Counted from the first letter of the stretch, positions 1-10,491 are shown. The stretch is DNA of 64,000 nucleotides from Magicicada septendecula (GCA_034769895.1 CM068375.1:257515268-257579267); one strand, 5' to 3'. The notes: a model not told the origin generated them from the sequence alone. Translations and numbers: made by a program.

Positions 1-36
<36 letters not shown>
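1..36. repeat. (CT)n microsatellite
   Basis: Uninterrupted CT dinucleotide run at the window edge. It continues off the left end, so its full length is unknown. The same GA/CT dinucleotide recurs at 10451-10557, 21960-22021 and 22388-22471. Confidence 0.97.
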
Positions 37-41
<5 letters not shown>

Positions 42-177
42 GTTAATGTCCTTTCAAATATTATTCATCAAAACTTTGTAAATTAGAATCTGCGCTACAT
101 TCAAACACACGCACAAGCGCATGCACACAAACAGTGATAAAAATTGTTTATTAAAAGTAGTAATGTAGGTTGTTACC

Positions 178-519
178 TTAACAAGGTACTATCTCCACCT
201 GCGTTGTTTGGTTCCTCATTCCTCGAAACACGAGATGTAGTTCTTTAGGGTTTATATGACGGAGCGCTTCATCTGTAAAGACGTCGGCATATCTCTTAGG
301 TAGATATACGCGATAGCGGTACTCGCCATCTTCCAGCGTTACAAGCACAGACTTCCCGTATCTCGTGCCCACATTCACCATAATGTTAACGATTGGATAC
401 TGCTTGTTCACTGTTAATTCTGCACAGCGTTTGTACTCAATAGCAGAAACTGCATTGAATTTTGTGATAAATGATATTATTAGAAGTGAAGACGTCTGTA
501 TCAAACGAGGTGGAACCAA
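178..519 (-). CDS. Small unrecognised ORF downstream of the PolB remnant
   Basis: 113 codons on the same strand as the polymerase remnant. The first ~25 residues are hydrophobic and could be a signal or membrane segment, or simply an upstream extension. From about residue 30 the sequence alternates beta-like segments (KQYPIVNIMVNVGTRYGKSV, then a DGEYRYRVYLP stretch and a final KELHLVFRGMRN strand), which looks like a compact OB-fold-like nucleic-acid-binding protein. I have seen similar short proteins beside PolB genes in insect genomes, but I cannot name the family with certainty. It has no internal stop, unlike the polymerase. It lies third in the minus-strand order polymerase, Cys/His ORF, this ORF. 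Function is inferred only; a structure-based search would decide. Confidence 0.45.
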   Translation of the reverse strand: MVPPRLIQTSSLLIISFITKFNAVSAIEYKRCAELTVNKQYPIVNIMVNVGTRYGKSVLVTLEDGEYRYRVYLPKRYADVFTDEALRHINPKELHLVFRGMRNQTTQVEIVPC

Positions 520-782
520 ACAATGACAGAATATTCGCTACAAAGAAGACCAGTAGAATGTAATGGTGGTGGTGGTGGTGGTGGTCATCAGGAAAGTTCG
601 CTTTTTCATCGCCTGAAGCTTTGCATGTACATACATGCAGAATTAGCGCTGTTACAAAATATATATATTAGGAAAGTCCACAGACTACTTTCATACAGAA
701 ATAGTTATCGCCTGCGGCCATGTACAAGTTTCCTAAACGAAATTAGCAATGCTAGTAAATTTTGTTTTTTACTATGAGACAC

Positions 783-1100
783 TCACATTAAAAATATTCG
801 TATAACAAAAAAATCATTAATTATCCACTCTCTAAGTGCGTACACATTATGGTTTGTACATCGTGTAGAAGAAGAATTGCAATGTGTAAGGCATAACGTA
901 CCGGGAAATAGATATGGTATGTTTTTAGGGCAGCCAATGTCATCAAGATTTATTATATGATGATGGATTATTTTCGATTCTAAAAAACGTTTTTTCTCAA
1001 GACCCTTCACAAACATATATTTATATATGTTCGTATACGTTGTTAACACTGAAACAAGATTGTCGTACGGTGTCTCTCCTTCAACTCCATCTGAGACCAT
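783..1100 (-). CDS. Small Cys/His-containing ORF of the PolB element
   Basis: 105 codons on the polymerase strand, between the polymerase remnant and the 178-519 ORF. The central part has spaced Cys and His residues (GCPKNIPYLFPGTLCLTHC, then CTNHNVYALREWI) that could form a small zinc site. The NVYALREWI end looks like a conserved protein segment and not random translation. I do not recognise a named family. It could be an accessory protein of the virus-like element, or a fragment of a larger one, since nothing clearly homologous extends upstream of 1100. Confidence 0.4.
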   Translation of the reverse strand: MVSDGVEGETPYDNLVSVLTTYTNIYKYMFVKGLEKKRFLESKIIHHHIINLDDIGCPKNIPYLFPGTLCLTHCNSSSTRCTNHNVYALREWIINDFFVIRIFLM

Positions 1101-1487
1101 GATAATGTGTTGTTAACCAGTAGTTGGTCCTAGTGTATTTTGAATTCGTGATGGCTGTAGCAGGCGGGGCGAAAATCCAATGTCTGCTTGCAAAACGCGT
1201 TACGTCCATGACTGACAATTCCTTTACTATATAATTGTCGTTGTCATCATAAAAGCAGTGAAAGTCAATTATTACAGCAACGTTTTACATTATACTATAA
1301 AAAAAAAGAAACCACACATTACAAACTAATATGTATAAACACAAATATCGTTACAATAATAATAATAATAATAATACGAAAACTTATGTTTACTGCCGTC
1401 CGAACTGAAGCGTGGAGAGACAATAACTAACGGTAGAAACCAAAAGTGACTGTGGATATCACAGTGGGAATTTTTTTTGTTTTGTTT
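1101..1487. other. AT-rich spacer with (AAT)n
   Basis: No coding signal on either strand. It contains a short ATA/AAT tract at 1354-1375. From 1405 onward the sequence is shared, inverted, with 11742-11826, so the duplication of the polymerase 3' end includes about 85 bp of its downstream flank. Confidence 0.7.
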
Positions 1488-2060
1488 TTAACAGGCGGTG
1501 TAACGTGGAATTTTAGCAGGTGGGGGAGCGGAGTCGTCGTCGTCCTCGACAATTAATTTGTCACGTATCCGATAATGACCGTACGCAAGTGTATCACGGC
1601 CATTTTCTAGTATATAGCGCTTATCATCATACGGTGACAACGCTTGCTTATTTACGCGCATCGTGTACAGCGTATGATGATCGCTACGTAAACAAAGCGC
1701 ACTGACAGAAAACTGACAATGATCAGTGAGACACTCGCGATACATATCGTGTCGTAGACTCTTCTTAATAGCAACTCGATGTACACCTTTACACCCACGT
1801 ATTTGACACTCATTGCTAGGATCTTCGTGAGCCACAAGGAACGAATAACATTTCGCTCTGAGACCTACGAATTCTCTAATAGGACGACCACACGTTTCAT
1901 CCTTGAACAGCCCGACAACCTTTTTGTTCTTAAGGCTATAACAAGGATGAGACGTAGGGTAATCCGATGTGTCAAAAACGTGTAGGTCCTTCTTCATGTC
2001 TGCATACAAGTCGGATGTTTGAATACTATACATCAGACTGTCGGTATCTGTCATTAACAA
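1488..2060 (-). pseudogene. Family B DNA polymerase remnant, C-terminal thumb with motif C
   Basis: This is the 3' part of a protein-primed family B DNA polymerase (DNA_pol_B_2 type). The start of the segment has the motif C signature TDTDSLMY, which carries catalytic aspartates of the palm. It is followed by the conserved CYSLKNKKVVGLFKDE and FVGLRAKCYS segments typical of these polymerases. The protein ends in an acidic, proline-rich tail (EDDDDSAPPPAKIPRY) just before the stop. Upstream, near 2060-2100, the frame is interrupted by indels that separate it from the palm segment at 2096-2902. A near-identical inverted copy lies at 11136-11741; the two differ at a handful of residues. Confidence 0.85.
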
Positions 2061-2095
2061 TCTAACGTTACGGCCGTACTTGGCGCAGCATAACG

Positions 2096-2902
2096 TTAAT
2101 GAAAGTCGTACATTATTGTTTTGCTAACGTCAAGCACCGTGAAGCCGACATACACGGGACGGGAAAGAACGATGGATTTTTTACGGAGTGAGAGCCCCAC
2201 CAGATCGTTCGTATAACGAATCATACGTTTTAGCCTAGGTGTGGAAACTAGTTTTTGAAGCCGTCGTTCATCTGAGACTAGTTCAAAGTCTATATGTTTC
2301 CGTACGTTCTCCAGCGACTTGCCGTATACGGCGTTGTTCATCAGTTTGAAAAGGTCTTTTTCAAAGCTGTTGACGGCTGCTTGCCTCTTGCGGGTGTTGA
2401 AATCGATAAACGGTTTCAACCAAGCGCTTTGCTTAAAACACAACACCCTATGAGTCGCTTTCAGCTCTAAACCAAGACTTAAATACAATTTCAAATTTCG
2501 ATAATGGAGAACGTAATTTTGTTTGTCCTCCAAAGTCGTTAACAACTTATCTACCGATGACCCTGATTCGTTATACGATGATCTGTATATACTCTCGTGT
2601 AAACGTTTGGAAAACGGAGAAAGGATATCGGGTGTTACGCGCTGGCGCACAGGTGCAAGCGGGTAGTCGGAATGCAGGTCGTGTAGTGTATTAGGATAGT
2701 GTAGGTCGACTTCGAGGATGTACCCGATGTCGGAATCATCACTCACATTACGTACGTCCAAGGACTCGATTTCGTTACGATCGAGCCATCGGAAGTCTGC
2801 GTAAGGGAGTGGTTGCGACATGGCTGCACCGTATAGATTGTTACAGTCCGTATACAGAATGAAGGAGGTCGGTTTCGAAACATCGTACTGATCTGGGATC
2901 AA
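2096..2902 (-). pseudogene. Family B DNA polymerase remnant, palm and fingers
   Basis: The segment carries motif A (YTDCNNLYGAAMSQPLP, with the metal-binding aspartate and the SLY-like NLYG element) near residue 20, and motif B (KLMNNAVYGKSLENVRKH) near residue 190. Between them lies an insert consistent with the TPR regions of protein-primed polymerases. It is joined to the exonuclease segment upstream by a single-base frameshift at about 2920-2945, where the reading frame jumps but homology is continuous. It ends at an indel near 2096. The catalytic motifs are intact, so the lesion count is low for such an old-looking element. Confidence 0.88.
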
Positions 2903-4376
2903 AGGGTTGTTAGCGACAGCATACGGTTGGATATCATCGCGGCGCCTCCGCGGACCCCAGACTCTACAAACAGATGTTGATTTATCTCTGTCAACAGCTC
3001 TAATTCAACCCCTGTCATTTTTAGCATCGCGTTCCAAGCGAGTCCGGGAAGCGAGTAAAAATGACATGGGTCCAAGCAGTAATCGCGTAAGGCCATGTCT
3101 CGAAAGCTTTCAAAGACATCGGCCAGCAGCATTACGTCTGTCAACAAATACAAATCATGGTAATCTCCAAACGTACGCAGATTGAATGCACTCCACACGT
3201 TTTGTGCGTGCTCGTAATCTGCGTCCGAAATACGTGACGATTCCATCAACCGGTCATCAAAGTGTTCACGAGCGGGTAGACTTGTTTCGTTGAACCGATC
3301 AATACTGTCAACGTACTCGTAAGGGTATACCCCCTTGCGTACGAGCAGATTGGTCTGTTCATCGAAACCCCGTCTAAGCATTTCCTCTCTGAGCAAAGAA
3401 AATTGGCTCCCGGACGTGGACAGATTGGTAACGAGTGTGTCCAGAGAGCGATTAAGAAATTGAAAGGAGTCTACGAACCGCAAGGGACCCAGGGAGAACG
3501 ACACGTAACGCTCGCTGGATGTCGCGATGCAGGATACGCGTTGGTCGTTGTATTTCCCCAAACCATGCATTAAATGGTGACAGTCGTAGCCACGAAGGTT
3601 ATGAAAGAAGACGGGTATATGACGAGGCATCTTATAATTCAGATTGCAGCTATTATGGGCTGCTCCCAAGAATTTCCCCGTAAGATGACAATGATTGCGT
3701 ACCTTGTCATCGTCTGTCAAAGGGCGCTCACACAAATGACAAACGGTGGCGTTAGTGAACGCAACATTGTCATCATCGGACATAATTAATTGTACGTTAT
3801 GTCGTACTACCTTCATCATATCCTCGACGTCTTTCATCAACCACGAGAAGAAAGTGTCTACAACGTTTTCACCCCGATAAACTTTAGCCTCTCTCCAGAG
3901 GCTGTGTGTGTGATCGACGATAGCATAGGAGAAACCTGACGGAATATGCATCGCTTCGTATGATGTGGACGATACAGGAGGAGAAGTTATTTTCTGACGG
4001 GCACCGCTGCTATCAACTGAGTAGAATTCACCTAACTCTTTCACTGTCGTCGGGACGTTGTTACCAGGTGAACACGATTGAAGCGGAGTGATGAGGGACT
4101 CGAAGTCGGCGTAGACGGTGAAGGGTACTTTAAGACAGTGTGTGTAATTTTTAAAGGACATAAACTTCTCCTCCTCCGTAGGCAATTTGGTTTTCTGCTC
4201 GCCGTAAGGTGTGCAGTAGGGGAGATGATCGACAGACCATGTTCTGTGGAGAAACGATGCAGGCAGTAGTCGCAGTAAAATGATTTATGAGCGTGTTTTG
4301 TAAGGGATGATAACAATCTACTCATGTAACTGATTAGACAGTAATGTTTTCGGCTATTTGTATTGGACAGAAGCAA
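2899..4376 (-). pseudogene. Family B DNA polymerase remnant, zinc finger and 3'-5' exonuclease
   Basis: Two overlapping frames (4041-4376 and 2899-4185) make one region with a frameshift near 4230. First comes a C2HC-like finger (FYCDYCLHRF). Then come exonuclease motif I (VYADFESL), a second Cys/His cluster (CHLCERPL...NHCHLTGKF...HNSCNLNY) resembling the recombination endonuclease VII-like insert common in these proteins, motif II (FFHNLRGYDCHHL), and motif III (YLLTDVMLLADVFESFR). The arrangement matches the polymerases of Polinton/adinto-like elements. It continues, through another indel near 4440, from the N-terminal segment at 4443-5179. Confidence 0.87.
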
Positions 4377-4442
4377 AAGATTAATGTGATGCGACCTGTC
4401 CTTATTCGAGGTAATTCTCAGAGGGTAAACCTCATTTTTTGA

Positions 4443-5179
4443 TTAATTTTTGATATTGTCTTCTATATCATAGCCGAAAACGTTTATAGAAATGTTAGGA
4501 TTCTGTGCTTCAAATTTGGAAATGGACTTTAACGAAACAGGGTACTCGATACCGGTCATATTTAAGGTGTTTTTGAAGGGGGCGTATTTTGAAGCACGTT
4601 CTTTATTACGTTCTTGAGGGTCTATGTGAGCTAGTACGGACCATAGAAAACACATTTCATCTTGGGGGTTCTTGATGTTGACTACTGCCTTGGTGAGTGA
4701 GAGTTTTCGCGGGGTTGGAAGGTAGGAGGACGCTGCTAGAGGCTGGTACCGTCCAACAACCAGTTCCAGCTTCAGTACAGTGTCCACCGACCATCCGCTC
4801 CCGTCACGGGTAAAATTGGATATGCTATTGAAGATTTTATCGTAGGATTCATCGAGTAGACAATTCAACTCGTCGCTGTCGTCCGTGAGCAACGTGCGAC
4901 AACGTCCGTGGAAGACGGCGTCTTTCGTTACCTCTTTCTCTTCACCACTGTCACCATCTACCACGGTTTTAGTAAAACGTATCCTGCACGCAATATGCCA
5001 CTTGATATTGCGTAAACGTGCCTGCTCTTCCTGAATATCCTCATGCAATAAAGGACGTGCCTCAGTCATTACGGATACTATGTCATGATCCGACGTGTCG
5101 GCGTTCACTGGAAGGTAGTCGAAGGTTGTGATATATCCTCGGACACTACTGTTCCTCTCGATATAAAATCGAGCCACAA
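4443..5179 (-). pseudogene. PolB-element polymerase remnant, N-terminal region
   Basis: The open frame (249 codons from the putative splice acceptor) has the segment LSLTKAVVNIKNPQDEMCFL, then WSVLAHIDPQERN and NISINVFGYDIED. This segment recurs in arthropod PolB-type proteins just upstream of the zinc finger and exonuclease. It ends at a stop at 4443, after which homology resumes in another frame at about 4440-4380. A candidate splice acceptor (TATTGTTTCAG, minus strand) ends at 5180, and the frame beyond it fits the exon proposed at 5727-5781. The frame also stays open through the acceptor to 5213, so a start at 5213 is the alternative. Confidence 0.75.
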
Positions 5180-5316
5180 CTGAAACAATAGAAACATGAG
5201 TATTATTAACCAATAGGAATCATAAATAACGTGCACACAAATTCATGTTTGTAGTAAATAAATAAATACATAACACTCGTCGGGGGTAATATGTCAGCTT
5301 ATTACAAGCCGTGAAG

Positions 5317-5700
5317 ATGTCGGCTACTCCTGATTTTAGTATTGAAAGTGAAAGAATAAAATCGTTCAAGTATTGGGAAGTGACGTTTATCAGCCCTGAC
5401 GAGTTAGCGTTTGCAGGGTTCTACTTCTACCCTAGAAATTTCGATGTTTGTGGGCATAGTATGTCATTCGTAGACGATAGAGTTAAATACTTTTGTTGTG
5501 GAATTGAATTAGTTGATTGGAAAGAAGGTGACAAACCTATGGAGGAACATGAAAAATTTTCATCTACATGTCAATTTCTAAACGATGTTAAGAGAGAGAG
5601 AGAGAGACTTTTCGTACACACCAATAGACATAGTATGACTCAAACGTTAATTCGCATCAGCAAGTTTGCTCGCTACATAATTACAAAAATAATTTCTTAA
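5317..5700 (+). CDS. BIR-domain (IAP-like) protein
   Basis: 127 codons from the ATG at 5317 (an in-frame GTG lies at 5311). Residues ~12-88 match a baculovirus IAP repeat: R-x3-SF-x2-W, then ELAFAGFYFY, then CCGIELVDW, then GDKPMEEH and a final Cys. The second zinc Cys, the His 17 residues later and the last Cys 7 residues after that are exactly spaced. The first zinc Cys is replaced by Tyr (VKYFCC), although a neighbouring Cys could substitute. There is also an insertion of about 8-10 residues before it. No RING domain follows; after a short GA repeat (5591-5607) the tail is unremarkable. BIR proteins block caspases or regulate division, and single-BIR genes are known in insect DNA viruses. 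It lies antisense inside the predicted polymerase intron. It may be a captured anti-apoptosis gene of the element, or a host IAP fragment. Confidence 0.6.
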   Translation: MSATPDFSIESERIKSFKYWEVTFISPDELAFAGFYFYPRNFDVCGHSMSFVDDRVKYFCCGIELVDWKEGDKPMEEHEKFSSTCQFLNDVKRERERLFVHTNRHSMTQTLIRISKFARYIITKIIS

Positions 5701-5726
5701 CTGTGACAATTGGTATTGAACTTTAC

Positions 5727-5781
5727 CTTGTTCAGTCTGTTCCTGCTGCTCCTGCCCACGTTCCTGCTGAAGGTTGGCCAT
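5727..5781 (-). CDS. Candidate first exon of the PolB gene
   Basis: An ATG at 5781 opens an 18-codon Gln/Glu-rich stretch that ends at a consensus donor (AAG/GTAAAG) at 5727/5726. Its phase (one extra base) matches the acceptor at 5180 and gives an uninterrupted join to the polymerase N-terminal frame. The intron would be 547 bp and would contain the whole BIR ORF on the opposite strand. This rests on splice consensus and phase only; transcript data would be decisive. Confidence 0.4.
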
Positions 5782-7300
5782 GATCTTCAAGAGAGAAAGA
5801 GAGAGAATGAATACTGAAAAACAAAAGGAACTGTTATAACGCTGGTGTTATGTTAGTGTATCTTAAACGTTTTATATCACACAAAGTAAATTAGAATATC
5901 AATTTGTAACATACAATTTGTAGCGCAGTAGTTCTCAACAACATGAACGAGTGGTAAGTAAGACGCTGTTGCGAAGTTCATTGGTTATGTATATAGTGCG
6001 AGTGTCGATGTGTGTGCAACTGTACTAAAAAAGCTGTTATGCGCATGCGCAAATAATTCAAATGCACTTACGTAGATGACTGAAAAAAGAGATGATTTAC
6101 ATAATAAATGTACACTTAGACCAACTATTTGTTAGATCGAGAAAATTAAGTTTATTTTCGTACACACACACACACGCGCGCGCGCGCACACACACACACA
6201 CAGACACACAACGTAACCACACACACACGCAACGTAACGACACACACACGCAACGCGCGCACACATTGGGTTGAATCCTGTACACGTTAGGTTCAATGCA
6301 AATCCAATTAGGTTTGTTACACGTTGTGTCGCACTGACCTGATATTTATAGATGACCTCCATACAAAAACAGATAACAGATTTAAATAATAATAATTTCA
6401 TGCTTGCAATATACAACCTATGTACACAAACTTATAAAGCATCAAACTATATATCCTTCGTTGGGTTGTAATTATTACTAAACAGTAATACATGTTTAGA
6501 ATGAAAATATTTGCTATGATTTTAGTAACATACAACACCGCAACAGCGTCTTACTTACCACTCGAATCTATATAACGTTCTGTTTCTGTTTCAGATAATA
6601 ATAATAGTTTGAATATAAAAAGACTGTGTATGAATACAAAGAAATATCAAACACAACAGATCAATTATTTGAGTGAACGTGATTGTGTATGTGAGTGCGC
6701 TCGTGTGTGTGTGTGTGTGTGTGTGTGCATGCGCGTGCGCGTGCGCGTGTGTATCATTGTATATGTGAATTAGTTGAAGCAATACGAGGTAGAAGGAGAA
6801 TGGAGGGTGATTGTTGAAATAGGCCTATACATAATTTTAAAATACTCTAATTTAAAATACTGTATAATTTTCTACGATTGACAAATAAGAGAAAGACGCG
6901 TACACGTTTGAAAGTTGATGTAAGACATATACCCGAGGGGGGGACATTGTCTGTGTGTGGAATGTTTTTATTTTCATACATTAGTCAAATTAGGAAAACA
7001 AACGAACCGGTAAACATTATGAATTTCCATATGATTACAACAACAGCTTAACTCAAGAAGTCATTGTCTGTTCTAGAATGCTTTCTCAACGATTATATCT
7101 TAAGAAATTAGCGATATGAAAGTATTTCGTACATAGCTAAAATTATGAATCTTGTCACATATCAAATTGTTTCTTTACGTTTGTATTTTGTCTAAACCAT
7201 GTTAACTTCACACACACACACACTGGACATATGTAAGTAGTTCGATACTCAGTGACAACAACACACGTGTATGCACACTGAAGGCTCGCACGCTTAAAAT
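5782..7300. other. AT-rich non-coding DNA with CA/GT microsatellites
   Basis: Mostly AT-rich sequence without coding signal. It contains (CA)n/(CG)n at 6163-6262, with interspersed AACGTAAC spacers, and a (GT)n/(CG)n block at 6703-6752. A segment near 7225-7260 (GTAAGTAGTTCGATACTCAG) recurs at 22028-22052, marking an unnamed dispersed repeat. Confidence 0.6.
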
Positions 7301-7651
7301 TCAGATATATTTAAAATATATCTTCAATTAGAAGTGTAATATAAAAATACAGTAAGAATATATTTTAGAAATTGTAATTTGATCACACACACACGCACAC
7401 ACACACATGTATTAAATCAATAAATAATGCACTTGATAATGTTTTTAATGCGAATAATTTTTTACGTTTAAATAAAATCTGTACATACAATAAAATTATG
7501 TTGTACACTTACCAAACTAGCGTACGTTGACTACACACACTTAAAAAAATGACGAACGTTGTGTATATTGAAGCTCACACGCTAAATTCAGCTATACCTA
7601 AAATACGCATGTTTTATTCTTCGTATTGTTTAAATTAGCAGCCATCCTTAC

Positions 7652-7837
7652 TTTTCTTTTATAAAATTGCTAAACTGCTATAATTGTTTTTATTATTTAG
7701 ACAAAGCTTTTCGTCATTACTGACATCTTCAGGTCTTAAACAGGGTTGTTTAAAACCTGAAGATGTCAGTAATGACGAAAAGCTTTGTCTAAATAATAAA
7801 AACAATTATAGCAGTTTAGCAATTTTATAAAAGAAAA
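7652..7837. repeat. 186-bp near-perfect palindrome
   Basis: Two ~90-bp arms, starting TTTTCTTTTATAAAATTGC and ending with its reverse complement, meet at about 7744/7745 with only two or three mismatches near the centre. It interrupts the minisatellite array. The arms carry a Penelope-type motif (CTGAAGATG...GACGAAAAGC). This fits the inverted terminal segments of a Penelope-like element collapsed onto each other, or a foldback MITE. Confidence 0.9.
7696..7740 (-). ncRNA. Hammerhead-like ribozyme motif in the left palindrome arm
   Basis: On the minus strand: helix I 5' half 7740-7733, core CTGAAGA at 7732-7726, a helix II hairpin GTCA/TGAC with loop GTAA, then GAAA. A self-complementary AAAGCTTT stands in for helix III, and GTCTAAA (7702-7696) pairs back to the helix I strand (4 bp, one mismatch, then 2-3 bp). 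One unpaired T sits between the core and helix II, as in the 39131 motif. Short palindromic helix III is typical of Penelope-associated hammerheads thought to act as dimers. The plus-strand copy in the right arm has a mismatch in helix I. Confidence 0.5.
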
Positions 7838-9810
7838 ATATACCTAAAATATATATCATCAATTAGAAGTGTAATATAAAAGTACGTTAAGAATATATTC
7901 AGAAAATTGTAACAGACATAATAATTTGATCATACACACACGCATACACATGTATTAAATTCAAATATATATCTTCAATTAGAAGTGTAATATAAAAAGT
8001 ACGGTACGAATATATTTCAGAAAATTGTAACAGACATAATAATTTGATCATACACACGCGCACACACACCCATGTATTAAATTCAATAAATAATGTGCTT
8101 GATAATGTTTTAATGCAAATAATTTTTACGTTTAAATAAAATCTGTACATACAATAAAATTAGGTTGCACACTTACCAAACTAGCGTACGTTGACTACGC
8201 ACACTTAAAAAAATGACGAACGTTGTGTATATTGAAGCTCACACGCTAAAATTCAGCTATACCTAAAATATATATCTTCAATTAGAAGTGTAATATAAAA
8301 GTACGTTAAGAATATATTTCAGAAAATTGTAACAGACATAATAATTTGATCATACACACACGCATACACATGTATTAAATTCAAATATATATCTTCAATT
8401 AGAAGTGTAATATAAAAGTACGGTAAGAATATATTTCAGAAAATTGTAACAGACATAATAATTTGATCATACACACACGCATACACATGTATTAAATTCA
8501 AATATATATCTTCAATTAGAAGTGTAATATAAAAAGTACGGTACGAATATATTTCAGAAAATTGTAACAGACATAATAATTTGATCATACACACGCGCAC
8601 ACACACCCATGTATTAAATTCAATAAATAATGTGCTTGATAATGTTTTAATGCAAATAATTTTTACGTTTAAATAAAATCTGTACATACAATAAAATTAT
8701 GTTGCACACTTACCAAACTAGCGTACGTTGACTACGCACACTTAAAAAAATGACGAACGTTGTGTATATTGAAGCTCACACGCTAAAATTCCGCTATACC
8801 TAAAATATATATCTTCAGTTAGAAGTGTAATATAAAAGTACGTTAAGAATATATTTCAGAAAATTGTAACAGACATAATAATTTGATCATACACACACGC
8901 ACACACGCATACACATGTATTAAATTCAAATATATATCTTCAATTAGAAGTGTAATATAAAAGTACGGTAAGAATATATTTCAGAAAATTGTAACAGACA
9001 TAATAATTTGATCATACACACACGCATACACATGTATTAAATTCAAATATATATCGTCAACTAGAAGTGTAATATAACAGTACGGTAAGAATATATTTCA
9101 GAAAATTGTAACAGACATAATAATTTGATCATACACACACGCACACACGCATACACATGTATTAAATTCAAATATATATCTTCAATTAGAAGTGTAATAT
9201 AAAAGTACGGTAAGAATATATTTCAGAAAATTGTAACGGACATAATAATTTGATCATACACACACGCATACACATGTATTAAATTCAAATATATATCGTC
9301 AATTAGAAGTGTAATATAAAAGTACGGTAAGAATATACTTCAGAAAATTGTAACAGACATAATAATTTGATCATACACACACGCACACACACACACACAC
9401 ATGTATTAAATTCAATAAATAATGTGCTTGATAATGTTTTAATGCAAATAATTTTTACGTTTAAATAAAATCTGTACATACAATAAAATTAGGTTGCACA
9501 CTTACCAAACTAGCGTACGTTGACTACACACACTTAAAAAAAATGACGAACGTTGTGTATATTGAAGCTCACACGCTAAAATTCAGCTATACCTAAAATA
9601 TATATCTTCAATTAGAAGTGTAATATAAAAGTACGTTAAGAATATATTTCAGAAAATTGTAACAGACATAATAATTTGATCATACACACACGCATACACA
9701 TGTATTAAATTCAAATATATATCTTCAGTTAGAAGTGTAATATAAAAATACGGTAAGAATATATTTCAGAAACTTTTAGCAGACATAATAATTTGATCAT
9801 ACACACATGC

Positions 9811-9848
<38 letters not shown>

Positions 9849-9935
9849 GTATTAAATTCAATAGATAATGCGCTTGATAATGTTTTAATGCAAATAATTT
9901 TTACGTTTAAATAAAATCTGTACATACAATAAATT

Positions 9936-10450
9936 ATGTTCACTTACCAAACTAGCATGTGTTGTCTACACACCCTTAATGATGGAAGTTGCGTATACTG
10001 AGACGTACAATAATACAAACAGTCTTTCAACTATTAAAAATGCAGTGATAGATTTCACGTTGTATCAGCACACGCAGGCGGTCAATGAGAAATTGCCACT
10101 GATTTTCTTTGCGTATATATTGTACTCTGGTAGTGGGGAAAGCTTGTGTGTTCGTGTTTGGAGTAAATACTTTCTAATCCATAATTACTGTCAGCGCTGC
10201 TAATGGTTGCCTTGTGTCAAATTAGAAAGTAGAACGCTCCGATTTAGCCGATGTACACACAGTCAAGGACTCCTGGTTTAAGTTAGCGAATACACAATGG
10301 TTTATTTTAATTTATTTCGTTATAAACCTCTGAACATACATGCAATTATTTGTATAGTAATCAGAAATGTGTGAGAGAGAGAGAGAGGGGACCTGCATTA
10401 TAAAACTATTAATTAATTATTTAATACATTGAAAAATGAAGTCGACGTTT
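9936..10450. other. Non-coding, shares a repeat with 21.7-22.2 kb
   Basis: No supported gene. The segment at about 10305-10450 (CACCTCTGAACATA-like region, then AAAACTATTAATTAATTATT and AAATGAAGTCGACG) recurs at 21727-21790 and 22177-22235. In both places it leads into a GA microsatellite, so it is an unnamed dispersed repeat with a GA-rich end. Confidence 0.6.
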
Positions 10451-10491
10451 TGACAACAAGTGAGAGAGTGAGAGAGAGAGAGAGAGAGAGA

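Larger units (their letters stand above)
7300..9935. repeat. Higher-order minisatellite array
   Basis: Short units of roughly 115-125 bp built around AGAAGTGTAATATAAAAGTA and GACATAATAATTTGATCATA plus a CACACGCA microsatellite are tandemly repeated. They are interleaved with a longer segment containing AAATCTGTACATACAATAAA and CTAGCGTACGTTGACTAC. The segment at 7899-8150 recurs identically at 8436-8687, a 537-bp higher-order period. Later units carry small indels. There is no protein-coding content; the identical 83-codon frames inside are by-products of the repeat. Confidence 0.92.

Noticed and set aside
523-777. 84-codon plus-strand frame with poly-Gly
   Set aside because: The Gly run is a GGT microsatellite and the frame has no other protein feature.
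7899-8687. Two identical 83-codon minus-strand frames
   Set aside because: They are identical because they lie in tandem satellite units; internal repetition (VCVRVCMIKLLCL and VYACVYDQIIMSV) mirrors the DNA repeat.
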